In this document: positions 8,642 to 16,733 of the stretch, in pieces
Numbering within the stretch: the stretch's first letter is position 1
Layout of the letters: each line of letters begins with the position of its first letter
Assembly (NCBI GenBank): GCA_036381515.1
Contig: DASVCR010000015.1
Coordinates: forward strand, 59,375-123,374
Reading direction: 5' to 3'
Length of the DNA: 64,000 bases
Source of the DNA: ZC4RG20 sp036381515
Lineage (GTDB): Bacteria; Pseudomonadota; Gammaproteobacteria; Steroidobacterales; Rariloculaceae
Made by a program: the position numbers and the translations under genes
Notes under the pieces: generated by a model
What the model saw: only the letters and a program-made list of their open reading frames with translations
Told to the model about the DNA's origin: nothing
Databases searched by the model: none

Positions 8642-9166
8642 ATGCTTCAGTTCGCCGAGTGGCTGCAGGCCACCCCCTTCAGCGTCGCGATCCAATCGGC
8701 GGGATGGGCGATCCCGCTGATCCAGTCCGTCCACATCGTGATGATCGGCATCGTGTTCGTGTCGGTCCTGATGATCTCGCTGCGGGTGCTCGAGCTCGTC
8801 CGCGTCGAGCAGACCTTCAGCGACGTATGGCGGCGCTTCGCGCCGTGGATCTGGTCGGCGCTCGTCGTCATGGCCGCGACCGGACTGCTGCTCGTGATCG
8901 CGGAGCCGATCCGCGAGTTCACGAGCCTGTCGTTCTGGGTGAAGATGGCGCTGATCGTCGTCGGCGTCGCCGCGACCGTCGTGTTCCGGCGCTCGTTCGC
9001 GCCGGCGGCGCTGACCCGGCATCACGACTTCGAGTTCTCGGCGGGGGCCAAGGTCGGGGCGGTCGCGATGCTCGGCCTGTGGATCGCGATCATCTTCCTC
9101 GGCAGGGCGATCGCGTACGACGTCGAGGTATGGGGCTCGCTGTCGTTGGCCGCGGGCACCCGTTGA
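8642..9166 (+). CDS. DUF6644-like membrane protein (first of a tandem pair)
   Basis: 174 residues, about five transmembrane helices. QSVHIVMIGIVFVSVLMISL with its conserved His, then PWIWSALVVMAATGLLLVIAEP and FWVKMALIVVGV, resemble DUF6644 proteins. The in-membrane His residues and the general layout are reminiscent of small cytochrome-like or copper-handling membrane proteins, but I see no proof of a cofactor site. It is followed after 13 bases by a diverged paralogue, and both follow the DUF6152 gene. Confidence 0.7.
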   Translation: MLQFAEWLQATPFSVAIQSAGWAIPLIQSVHIVMIGIVFVSVLMISLRVLELVRVEQTFSDVWRRFAPWIWSALVVMAATGLLLVIAEPIREFTSLSFWVKMALIVVGVAATVVFRRSFAPAALTRHHDFEFSAGAKVGAVAMLGLWIAIIFLGRAIAYDVEVWGSLSLAAGTR

Positions 9167-9179
9167 TGCGAGGCGGCAC

Positions 9180-9773
9180 ATGGATCTGATCGGTCTCGTT
9201 CAGCAAATCGAAGCATCGCCGATCGGCGAATGGATGCGCACGTCGGTGAAGGCGATGCCCGTCGTCGAGTCGGTGCACGTGCTCGCGATCGCAGTCGTCT
9301 TCGGCACGATACTGATCGTCGATGCGCGGCTGCTCGGGCTGCTCGACAAGCGCCGCTCGTACGGCGTGGTCTCCGGCGAGCTCTTGCCGTGGACATGGGC
9401 CGCATTCGTCGTCGCCGCCGTCACGGGCTTTCTGATGTTCACGGCGAATGCGACGACGTACTACGACAACACGCCGTTCAGGCTGAAGATGCTCGCGATC
9501 GCCGCGGCCGGGCTCAACATGGCCGTGTTCCATCTGTTCACCGGGCGCCACACCGCCGAGTGGGAGTTCGCGCAATCCGCGCCCCGCGGCGGCCGCATCG
9601 CGGCCGGGCTCTCGATCGCGATCTGGACGAGCGTGATCCTGCTCGGCCGCTGGATCGGCTTCACCAAAGGCTACGACTTCGAGATCCCGGAGGACGTCGA
9701 CTTCGATTTCCTCGAGATCAGCTTCAACTCGATTCGCGAGCTCGGCGGCGCGGCCGCGGCCCGCTTCGGCTAG
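9180..9773 (+). CDS. DUF6644-like membrane protein (second of a tandem pair)
   Basis: 197 residues and the same topology as its upstream neighbour: VVESVHVLAIAVVFGTILIV matches the His-bearing helix 2, PWTWAAFVVAAVTGFLMFTA matches helix 3, and FRLKMLAIAAAGLNMAVFH matches helix 4. The tail is acidic (DVDFDFLEISF). Sequence divergence from the first copy shows an old duplication. Co-transcription with 8642-9166 is likely from the 13-base gap. Function unknown. Confidence 0.7.
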   Translation: MDLIGLVQQIEASPIGEWMRTSVKAMPVVESVHVLAIAVVFGTILIVDARLLGLLDKRRSYGVVSGELLPWTWAAFVVAAVTGFLMFTANATTYYDNTPFRLKMLAIAAAGLNMAVFHLFTGRHTAEWEFAQSAPRGGRIAAGLSIAIWTSVILLGRWIGFTKGYDFEIPEDVDFDFLEISFNSIRELGGAAAARFG

Positions 9774-9845
9774 CGGCGCCGAAGCGCTTCCCCGCCCGGG
9801 CCCGACTCTTGCAGCGCGGCAGCCGGGACGGCTCGGGGAAGTGCG

Positions 9846-10700
9846 ATGCGCTGGAAGGGGCTCAGGAGAAGCAGCAACGTCCGGGACCTGCGCGGCCGCG
9901 GTACGCGCGCCGGCATCCCGCTCGCGATCGGCGGTCGGGGCGGCGGCCTCGGCGTCATCGTCCTCTTGATCATCGCGGCGCTCATCGGCGGGCCCGAGGT
10001 GCTGAACCTGCTCGTCGGCGACGGCTCGGTCGACTACGGGGCGCGGAGCGTCCCGCAGGGGGCGCCCGACGACGAGGCGGGGCAGTTCACGTCCGCGGTC
10101 CTCGGCAGCACGGAGGACGTCTGGGGCGAGATCTTCGCCGCGCAAGGGAGCCGCTACGTGCCGCCGGAGCTCACGCTGTTCGACGGCGCCGTCGAGTCGG
10201 CGTGCGGCTTCGCGAGCTCGGCCGTCGGTCCGTTCTATTGCCCGACCGACTCGCGCGTGTATCTCGACACCGCGTTCTTCGACGAGCTTGCGCGGATGGG
10301 CGGCCCCGGCGATTTCGCGCAGGCGTACGTGATCGGCCACGAGATCGGCCATCACGTGCAGAACCTGAGCGGCACGGCGGCCCAGGTCCGCGAGGCGCAA
10401 GCCCGGGCAGGCGGCGGCGCGGCCGCGAATCCGCTTCAGGTCGCGATGGAGCTCCAGGCCGACTGCTACGCGGGGGTCTGGGCACATCACGCGAATCGGC
10501 GCGGCAACGTGCTCGAGCCGGGCGACGTCGAGGAAGGGCTCGCGGCCGCGGCTGCGATCGGCGACGACCGGCTGCAGCGCAACGCGGGCCGCCGGGTCAC
10601 GCCGGACTCGTTCACGCACGGCTCGTCGGCGGAGCGCGTCGAGTGGCTGCGTCGCGGCCTCGAGACCGGCGACCCCGCCGCGTGCGACACGTTCGGATGA
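9846..10700 (+). CDS. Neutral zinc metallopeptidase, YpfJ family
   Basis: 284 residues. After a short basic N-terminus is one transmembrane segment (LGVIVLLIIAALIGG), then the catalytic domain with GHEIGHHVQNLSG (zinc-binding HExxH) and a downstream ELQADCYAGVWAHH that supplies the third ligand. The N-terminal MRWKGLRRSSNVRDLRG is the conserved start of the YpfJ/KPN_00941 family. The protease domain should face the periplasm. Its substrate is unknown. It begins 72 bases after the DUF6644 pair. Confidence 0.9.
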   Translation: MRWKGLRRSSNVRDLRGRGTRAGIPLAIGGRGGGLGVIVLLIIAALIGGPEVLNLLVGDGSVDYGARSVPQGAPDDEAGQFTSAVLGSTEDVWGEIFAAQGSRYVPPELTLFDGAVESACGFASSAVGPFYCPTDSRVYLDTAFFDELARMGGPGDFAQAYVIGHEIGHHVQNLSGTAAQVREAQARAGGGAAANPLQVAMELQADCYAGVWAHHANRRGNVLEPGDVEEGLAAAAAIGDDRLQRNAGRRVTPDSFTHGSSAERVEWLRRGLETGDPAACDTFG

Positions 10701-10745
10701 CGACGATCGATTCCGCGGCGTTCGGGTCCTGATAAGATCGCCTCG

Positions 10746-11681
10746 ATGCTCGAGCCGCACCTCGCTCGTCTCGCGATGCGCGAATCACGCCCGCATGCCG
10801 TGCGGGACGGACGCCTTCGCAGGCGTTTCCGGTCGGCCGTCGGGATCGCGTTACCCGCCGTGCTCGCTCTTGCGGCGCTCGCCGCATCCGACGCCATCTT
10901 CGCGCAGAAGCCGTGGCGCGAGTATCCGGCGATCGAGCGGCGCTGGACGCCGAGCGTGCAATTGCCCGACGACTACCTCGCGCCGAGCGAGTTCGTCGTC
11001 GGCAGGCTCATGTTCCCGCAGGCGCGGTGGGGCTACGCGCTCGGCGTCGGCGGCGGGGACTGGCGCCGAGGCGGAACCGCGTGGACGGTCGATTACCCGG
11101 CGGGCGACCGCCATTTCGCACTTCTTCTCGCGAGGCTGACGACCGTGAACGTGCGCGCGGTCGAGCAGCCGGTCGACCTCGACGACGAGCTCGACGTGTT
11201 CTACTGGCCTTTTCTGATCTCGGGGCTCGTCGGCGCGTGGGACCTGACCGATGCGCAGGCCGCACGGCTCAGGGAGTACCTGCTCCGCGGCGGCTTCCTG
11301 CTCTGCGACAGCTTCTACGGCACCGTCGAGTGGGAAGGCTTCCTCGCCGGCATCCGCCGCGTCTTTCCCGACAGGCCGATCGTCGATCTGCCGGACGAGC
11401 ACCCGATCTTCCACGTCGTCTACGACCTGACCGAGCGGCCGCAGGTGCCGACGTGGCAGCACCTCGACTACTACGGGCGAGGCGGGTACCGCAACGACGG
11501 CGCCGTGCCGTACTGGCGCGCGATCCTCGACGACGACGGCCGCGTGATGGTGATGATCGCGTACAACAACGACATCGCCGACGGCTGGCAGCGCGCGGAC
11601 GAGCCGCGCTATCCGCAGGAGGCCGCGAATCTCGCGATCCGGCTTGGCGTGAACTTCGCCGTCTACGCGCTGACGCATTAG
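10746..11681 (+). CDS. Secreted DUF4159 domain protein
   Basis: 311 residues with a long basic N-terminus followed by a signal-like segment (VGIALPAVLALAALAASDAI) that ends near FAQKPW. The DUF4159 body has RLMFPQARWGYALG, DELDVFYWPFLISGLVGAWD, LREYLLRGGFLLCDSF and HPIFHVVYDL. The domain has a class I glutamine-amidotransferase-like fold but no catalytic Cys-His pair is evident. The first ATG is used; a start nearer the signal peptide is possible. A strong hairpin follows the stop. Confidence 0.8.
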   Translation: MLEPHLARLAMRESRPHAVRDGRLRRRFRSAVGIALPAVLALAALAASDAIFAQKPWREYPAIERRWTPSVQLPDDYLAPSEFVVGRLMFPQARWGYALGVGGGDWRRGGTAWTVDYPAGDRHFALLLARLTTVNVRAVEQPVDLDDELDVFYWPFLISGLVGAWDLTDAQAARLREYLLRGGFLLCDSFYGTVEWEGFLAGIRRVFPDRPIVDLPDEHPIFHVVYDLTERPQVPTWQHLDYYGRGGYRNDGAVPYWRAILDDDGRVMVMIAYNNDIADGWQRADEPRYPQEAANLAIRLGVNFAVYALTH

Positions 11682-11734
11682 CCGTCGAAAAGACCGACCC
11701 CCGTTTCGCTGCGTTCGACGTTCTGCAGAGACGA

Positions 11735-11763
11735 ACGGGCCGAGGCGTTCGGCCTCGGCCCGT
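11735..11763. terminator. Bidirectional terminator hairpin
   Basis: CGGGCCGAGG (11736-11745) pairs perfectly with CCTCGGCCCG (11753-11762) and can be extended one pair at each end. It sits between the convergent DUF4159 gene and the dienelactone hydrolase gene. No T-tract follows, as is common at this GC content. Confidence 0.65.
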
Positions 11764-11792
11764 CGTCGGTGTCGCCGCCGTGCGCGGCGGTA

Positions 11793-12665
11793 TCAGGCGA
11801 GCGCCTTGTCGAACAGCGCGAGCAAACGGCTCCACGCGCGCTCGGCCGCCTCCTCCTCGTAGACGTCGGAGTCGGGCACGCACCAGCCATGCGCGGCCGG
11901 ATACACCTCGATCTCGGCGTCGAGGCCCGCGTCCGCGAAGCCCTTGCGCAGGACGTCCTTCGCTTCCGGCTGGCGCTCGTCGTCGTTCTCGGCGACCGCG
12001 ATCAGGAAGCTCGCCTTCATCTGCGGGATCAGCAGGTGAGGGCTGTCCGGCTGATCGGTCACGAGCCCGCCGCCGTGGAACGTCGCGGCGGCGCCGACGC
12101 GATCGGGCAGCGTGGCCGCGGTGCGCATCACCATCGGGCCGCCCATGCAGTAACCCGTCGTGCCGACCTTGCGGTTCGTGTCGACGGCATTCTGCCGGTC
12201 GAGCCAGCCGACGAACGCGCGCGCGTCCGTGACGTGCGTTTCCGGCGTCAGCGACTGCGCGAGCGGGAAGACCGTGTTGCGCACCTCCGGGTTCGAGAAG
12301 CTTGCGCCCTCGGGCACGACCGGTGCCTTGCGCTGGCGGTAGAAGGGGTTCACGACCAGCACCGAGTAGCCGGACTGCGCGAGGCGCTTGCCCATCGCGC
12401 GGAACGTCGGGCGCAGGCCGAGGATGTCGGGCCATACGAGCACGCCCGCGTGCGCGCCCGTCGACGGATGCACGAAATAGGCGTCCGCCATGCCGTCCGG
12501 CGTCTCGATCTCGACGTCACGCTCGGTGACGTCCTGCGCGTTGGCGACGGGCGGCAGCAGCATCGACAGGCCGACGCCGGCGGATATCGCCCCGAACGTT
12601 CGCCGCGTGAGCCGGCTTCGATTCACGTATCGCGCTAAGTCTTCTACGTAGTGCTCGTCACACAT
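11793..12665 (-). CDS. Dienelactone hydrolase family protein, Tat-exported
   Basis: 290 residues. A twin-arginine signal is evident as SRLTRRTFGAISAGVGLSML, cleaved near VANAQD. The alpha/beta-hydrolase core has the nucleophile motif GYCMGG (Cys, as in true dienelactone hydrolases), an Asp in IAVAENDDERQPE and a His in YPAAHGWCVPD. The family hydrolyses cyclic enol-lactones such as dienelactone in chlorocatechol breakdown. Export to the periplasm is seen in part of the family, and the physiological substrate is unclear here. Divergent from the lipoprotein gene at 12958. Confidence 0.88.
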   Translation of the reverse strand: MCDEHYVEDLARYVNRSRLTRRTFGAISAGVGLSMLLPPVANAQDVTERDVEIETPDGMADAYFVHPSTGAHAGVLVWPDILGLRPTFRAMGKRLAQSGYSVLVVNPFYRQRKAPVVPEGASFSNPEVRNTVFPLAQSLTPETHVTDARAFVGWLDRQNAVDTNRKVGTTGYCMGGPMVMRTAATLPDRVGAAATFHGGGLVTDQPDSPHLLIPQMKASFLIAVAENDDERQPEAKDVLRKGFADAGLDAEIEVYPAAHGWCVPDSDVYEEEAAERAWSRLLALFDKALA

Positions 12666-12957
12666 TGTTCTTCTCCCTCCGTAACGTTCCGCCGCGAGCT
12701 CCAGCGACCTGGAGCCGACGACTATAACCGAATTGCCGCCGGGCGAACGCCCCGAAGGAGGCCGGCGACGTCGATTTCGACGCGGTTTCGCGCCGGCGCC
12801 GTCCGTGAACCTTTTCCGCGCGTCGCGCGCTGAATGACACGGGCACGAGGGCCAGCGCGGCGGCGACTGCCGCCTTCCTTTCGGCGCATGTTCCCGCCCG
12901 GCATTTCGTTGCGCGCTCGGATTCGTCCAACCAACGTAGTCGACAGAAAGGGCAGCG

Positions 12958-13704
12958 ATGAAGGAGACCTACGTTCGTGTTTCAACGCTTCGCGCGTGGA
13001 TGCTCGTTGCAGCGCTCGCCGTGCACGGCTGCGCGACGACGTATACGACGCCCGGCGGCGCGGTCTCGATTCCCGCGATCACGGAGCCCGAGGTTGCCGA
13101 GGCCCTGGCCGACGAGCCCGCGGCGACGTTCCCGGTCCGCCTGATCGCGGCGCGCGTGCAGGCGCCGGGGTATTGGTCCGGCACCAATCGCGGGTACGGC
13201 CGCGGCGCGTACTCGGTCGTCACGGCCCGCGACATCGAAGAGCAGGAGGACTTCGCGCGCCTCGAGGCGCTGCCCGGCGTGAGCGCGGTCGGGACGCTGA
13301 ACCGGATGCTGCTGCCGCCGACGATGACCACGACGAAGGAGCTGCGCACCGCGGCGGCTCGGCTGCGCGGCGACGTGCTTCTCCTCTACACGCTCGATAC
13401 GGTGTTCCGCACGGATACGCAGCGGCTCGGCCCGCTGCAGGCGGTCGCGCTCGGCTTTTTTCCGAACAAGAACTCGGTCGTCACGTCGACGTGCTCGGTC
13501 GCGATCCTCGACGTGCGGACCGGCTTCGTTTACGGCGTCGCGGAGGCCAGCGCGACCGAAGAGGAACGATCGAACCTGTGGAATACGCCCGCGGCGATCG
13601 AGAGCGCGCGCCTGCTTGCCGAGCGCCGCGCATTCGTCGATGCGCTCGCCGCAGTCGAGCGAACGTGGAGCGACATTTACGCGCAGTACGGAGGCGCGCG
13701 GTAG
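12958..13704 (+). CDS. Putative lipoprotein of unknown function
   Basis: 248 residues with a lipobox signal (WMLVAALAVHGCATT; Cys as +1). The mature protein contains RLIAARVQAPGYWSGTNRGY, then a segment LRGDVLLLYTLDTVFRTDT and TCSVAILDVRTGFVYGVAEA, a pattern seen in uncharacterised outer-membrane or periplasmic lipoproteins that bind nucleotides or peptides weakly if at all. I do not recognise the family confidently. A GGCAG leader lies upstream. The upstream 290-base gap with the divergent hydrolase must hold both promoters. Confidence 0.7.
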   Translation: MKETYVRVSTLRAWMLVAALAVHGCATTYTTPGGAVSIPAITEPEVAEALADEPAATFPVRLIAARVQAPGYWSGTNRGYGRGAYSVVTARDIEEQEDFARLEALPGVSAVGTLNRMLLPPTMTTTKELRTAAARLRGDVLLLYTLDTVFRTDTQRLGPLQAVALGFFPNKNSVVTSTCSVAILDVRTGFVYGVAEASATEEERSNLWNTPAAIESARLLAERRAFVDALAAVERTWSDIYAQYGGAR

Positions 13705-14052
13705 GTGTCGCGCCAACATCGACGAGGGCGTATCACGGAACCACCTTCCCGACGCGCGCGGAGCTGCCCGAGCGCACGGTGAGGCCTGCGGATCGAGGTC
13801 GATGGGGCTCGGGCGCTGCGCACGGCCGAGGATGTTCTGCGGCCGGTAAAGATTTCTTGAGCCTGGCAATGCACGACGAGCCGAGGCGCCGCGAGACCCC
13901 CGGCGTGCACGGCTCGGCCGCGCCGCCGGCCCAGGTTGCAGCGGCGAGCGCGAATCGTATGCTTCATACAAGAACGTTCCGGACCGCGCCGAAGCCGGGG
14001 GGCTTCTCGCCCGGGGGCTCGTTCACGTCGAAGACACACGAGGGAGACGAAG
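13705..14052. other. Intergenic region before the VOC protein
   Basis: About 350 bases without a recognisable gene. It contains GC-rich inverted segments around 13890-13930 (a GAGCC/GGCTC pair) and 13996-14022, and an A/T-richer patch near 13960-13975 (TATGCTTCATACA) that could hold the -10 region for the downstream gene. Confidence 0.4.
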
Positions 14053-14964
14053 ATGAAGCTTGGATCGAGTGCCTTGTCGGGTTTCGCGGTGGTGCTGCTC
14101 GGGTGCGCCGCGCTGCAACCCGTCGCAGCAGACGAGAAGGCCGCCGTCGAGTCCGCGGGACCGCTGCTGTGGCAGCCGTCGATGAACGTGTTCCGCCGCT
14201 TCGCGGTCGAGCCCGAGGAGATGTTCAAGTTCTACGGCGAGGCGCTCGGGCTCGAGCAGTTGCAGACGTTCGACGTGGGCGGCGGCACGAACGTCGCGCG
14301 CTTCAGGGCGGGCCGGTCCGAGGTCAAGTTCACGAGGCGCGTGCCGGACCGGACGTACGTTCCGGGCGCCGTCGATGAAGCGACGGGCCTGCGCCTCCTG
14401 ACGTTCTTCTATCCGGACCGGGACGCGGTCGTGCAGCGCTTCGTCGAGGCCGGCTACGAGGCGCCCGTGTTCGAGAAGGTGCCGGGCACCGACCGGCTGT
14501 CGGCGCTCGTCTACGATCCTGACGGTCACGCGGTCGAGATCGTGATCGCGCCGAATGCGCCGCAGGAGCTTTACGACACGATCGAGGTCGGCCTCACCGT
14601 CAGCGACCTCGACGAGAGCCGCGCGTTCTACCGCGAGTTCGTCGGCCTCGAGGAGCTGCCTCCGGAGCACGATGCGCGCTTCGACACGCAGAAGTATCCG
14701 TTCAAGCACGGCACGACGATCGTCAGCCTGCGCAGCTTCGGCGACGACCTGCCCGCCGATACCGGCACGGGCGGCATCCAGTACGTCGTCACGGACGTCG
14801 AGACGATCGATCGGCTCGCGAAGGAGCGGGGCGTCACGATCGACCAGCCGCTGAGCGAGCTGCGCGGCTTCAGCCTGCGCACGATCTGGCTCGACGATCC
14901 GGACGGCATCACGAACTACTTCGCGCAGACGAGCGCGAGCCGGCGCGCCGCCGCCGCGCAGTAA
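14053..14964 (+). CDS. Exported two-domain VOC (glyoxalase/dioxygenase superfamily) protein
   Basis: 303 residues. A signal with lipobox-like VVLLGCAAL precedes two vicinal-oxygen-chelate modules: residues about 38-170 (FYGEALGLEQLQTF ... YDPDGHAVEIVIA) and about 178-295 (VGLTVSDLDESRAFYREFVG ... IWLDDPDGITNYFA). The E/H metal ligand pattern is incomplete in the first module, which begins MNVFRRF in place of a His. Members are usually cytoplasmic, so export is notable. Start at 14053 chosen because AGGGAGACGAAG precedes it; an upstream in-frame ATG lacks a ribosome site. Confidence 0.8.
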   Translation: MKLGSSALSGFAVVLLGCAALQPVAADEKAAVESAGPLLWQPSMNVFRRFAVEPEEMFKFYGEALGLEQLQTFDVGGGTNVARFRAGRSEVKFTRRVPDRTYVPGAVDEATGLRLLTFFYPDRDAVVQRFVEAGYEAPVFEKVPGTDRLSALVYDPDGHAVEIVIAPNAPQELYDTIEVGLTVSDLDESRAFYREFVGLEELPPEHDARFDTQKYPFKHGTTIVSLRSFGDDLPADTGTGGIQYVVTDVETIDRLAKERGVTIDQPLSELRGFSLRTIWLDDPDGITNYFAQTSASRRAAAAQ

Positions 14965-14997
14965 GCTCGCGCAGCAAAAGGTCTCGTTGTCCCTTCC

Positions 14998-15024
14998 GCC
15001 GCCGGGCCTTCCGTGCCCGGCGGC
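14998..15024. terminator. Terminator hairpin after the VOC gene
   Basis: GCCGCCGGGC (14998-15007) pairs perfectly with GCCCGGCGGC (15015-15024) around a 7-base loop, 33 bases after the stop codon. The base composition drops abruptly just downstream. Confidence 0.65.
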
Positions 15025-15196
15025 CGCTTACCCGCCCGTTCCGCAGGACGCGACAAGCGTCGTTAATCAGAGTGTTGAAGCTCGATCTTCACCAACCTCT
15101 GAAGAGATGAATCTTTTCGAACGTGTGTGCCGGGACGGTGCGCGCCCTGCAGTCCCTTTGATCGTTTGAATAGAACAGTGAGATAAAAATAATCCG

Positions 15197-15226
15197 TTGG
15201 ATAAATTAATAACTGACGCCTAGAAT
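15197..15226 (+). promoter_or_regulatory. Candidate sigma-70 promoter of ahpC in an AT-rich leader
   Basis: TTGGAT (15197-15202) and TAGAAT (15221-15226) are spaced by 18 bases, about 60 bases before the ahpC ATG. The leader from 15060 is distinctly AT-rich against its surroundings. A 9-base direct repeat, TCCAACAGC, lies at 15231-15239 and 15251-15259, straddling the predicted transcript start. OxyR-like half-sites may be present (AATAG near 15169) but do not form a clear full motif. Confidence 0.5.
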
Positions 15227-15285
15227 GGCCTCCAACAGCATAAGCTGAGTTCCAACAGCCTGCTCAATCAAGAGGTTAAAATACA

Positions 15286-15822
15286 ATGCTAACAGTCGGT
15301 GACAAGTTTCCCGAGTTCTCGTTGAAGGCCACGGTGTCGGAGAAGCTGGAAGACGCGTTCCAAACGATCACGAATACGACGTACCCGGGCAAGTGGCTCG
15401 TCGTGTTCTTCTGGCCGAAGGACTTCACGTTCGTCTGTCCGACGGAGATTGCCGAGTTCGGTCGGCAGAACGAAGCGTTCGCCGAGCGGGACGCCCAGGT
15501 CCTCGGCGCTTCGGTGGACAGCGAGTACGTGCATCTCGCCTGGCGGCGCGACCATCAGGACCTGAAGGGTCTGCCGTTCCCGATGATGTCGGACCTGCGC
15601 AAGGACCTCGCGAGCGCGCTCGGGATCCTCGACGAGGAAGGCGTCGCGAAGCGGGCGACGTTCATCGTCGACCCGCACGGCATCATCCGCTTCGTTTCGG
15701 TGACGGACATGAACGTCGGCCGCAACGTCGCGGAGGTGATCCGCGTGCTCGATGCGCTGCAGACGGACGAGCTCTGCCCGTGCAACTGGCAGCGCGGTGA
15801 AGAGACGCTGAAGGTCGCGTAA
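15286..15822 (+). CDS. ahpC: Alkyl hydroperoxide reductase subunit C-like peroxiredoxin
   Basis: 178 residues, cytoplasmic. Peroxidatic Cys lies in DFTFVCPTEI (about residue 50), with Thr and Arg partners of the PxxxT/SxxC type; resolving Cys residues lie in ELCPCNWQRGE near the C-terminus. The protein resembles the AhpC that pairs with AhpD rather than AhpF, since the resolving region has CPCxW as in actinobacterial AhpC. It reduces H2O2 and organic peroxides, and ahpD follows after 149 bases. AGAGG lies 10 bases before the ATG. Confidence 0.93.
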   Translation: MLTVGDKFPEFSLKATVSEKLEDAFQTITNTTYPGKWLVVFFWPKDFTFVCPTEIAEFGRQNEAFAERDAQVLGASVDSEYVHLAWRRDHQDLKGLPFPMMSDLRKDLASALGILDEEGVAKRATFIVDPHGIIRFVSVTDMNVGRNVAEVIRVLDALQTDELCPCNWQRGEETLKVA

Positions 15823-15971
15823 GCGAGCCGAGCGGAATCGACGGAGGCGGCTGCGCTTCCGTCCTTTGGAAGATCGATTCGCGGGCGGTCGGGCGAGCCG
15901 CCCCGCTCGCGGATCGCGGCAGCGCGGACGGGGCTGGCCGTCCGCGCGACCCCTCGAGAAAGGAATTCCCA

Positions 15972-16532
15972 ATGGACCTGACCCGATTGAAGAACCTGAT
16001 CCCCGATCACGCGAAGGATCTCAGGCTGAACCTGTCGAGCGTGCTGACGCCCGAAGGCGCGCCCGGTCTCACCGAGACGCAGATCCTCGCGACCGCGCTC
16101 GCTTCCGCGATCGCGGCGCGCAACCCGGTGCTGCTCGCCGAGATCGAGGCCGTCGCCGGTGCCAGGCTCGACGCGGCGCAGATCAACGCCGCGCGCGCGG
16201 CAGCCTCGATCATGGGCATGAACAACGTCTACTACCGCTTTACGCACCTCGTCGACAACGACGAGTATGCGAAGCTGCCGGCGAGGCTGCGGATGAACGT
16301 GATCGGCACTCCCGGCGTCGACAAGACGGACTTCGAGCTTTACTCGCTCGCCGTGTCGGCGATCAACGGCTGCGGCGCGTGTGTCGCGTCGCACGAGAAG
16401 GTCGTCCGCAAGGCCGGGCTCGGCGCCGAGGCCGTGCAGAGCGCGGTGCGCATCGCCGCGGTCATGCACGGGATCGCGGTCGCGCTCGAGTCGAGCGCGG
16501 AGGGCGCGCGTGCGGCCCGCGCCGCGGCGTGA
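15972..16532 (+). CDS. ahpD: Alkyl hydroperoxide reductase AhpD
   Basis: 186 residues, all-helical carboxymuconolactone-decarboxylase fold. The redox motif INGCGACVASHEK has the CxxC plus the downstream His that form the catalytic centre; the preceding SIMGMNNVYYRFTHLV is a family hallmark. AhpD re-reduces AhpC with electrons passed through lipoylated E2 and its E3 in the best studied case; here an E2 gene lies at 54882-56243, but a functional link is only inference. AAAGGAAT upstream is the ribosome site. Confidence 0.93.
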   Translation: MDLTRLKNLIPDHAKDLRLNLSSVLTPEGAPGLTETQILATALASAIAARNPVLLAEIEAVAGARLDAAQINAARAAASIMGMNNVYYRFTHLVDNDEYAKLPARLRMNVIGTPGVDKTDFELYSLAVSAINGCGACVASHEKVVRKAGLGAEAVQSAVRIAAVMHGIAVALESSAEGARAARAAA

Positions 16533-16733
16533 CGGCTGGTCCCGTGACGTGACGGTCGGCGCTCCCGAGGCCTCGAGCCGCGAGCCCGCGGCGAGCCGCT
16601 GGGCCGCGGCCGCCCGGCGGGCGGCGACGCCGTCGATCAGGCGGCGCGCCGCCTGCGTCGTCGCGCGACGGCTCCGCGCCCGCGCGGCCGGCGGGCTGCG
16701 GCCGCTCACCACGGGCGCGCGTGCGGCCGCGCG

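Noticed and set aside
13936..14052. Longer N-terminus of the exported VOC protein
   Set aside because: The signal peptide and the ribosome site point to the ATG at 14053; the upstream part is Arg-rich and out of character.
15150..15200. OxyR binding site before ahpC
   Set aside because: Single AATAG/ATAAA fragments are present, but the four spaced half-sites of the OxyR consensus are not; only a search with a matrix could settle it.
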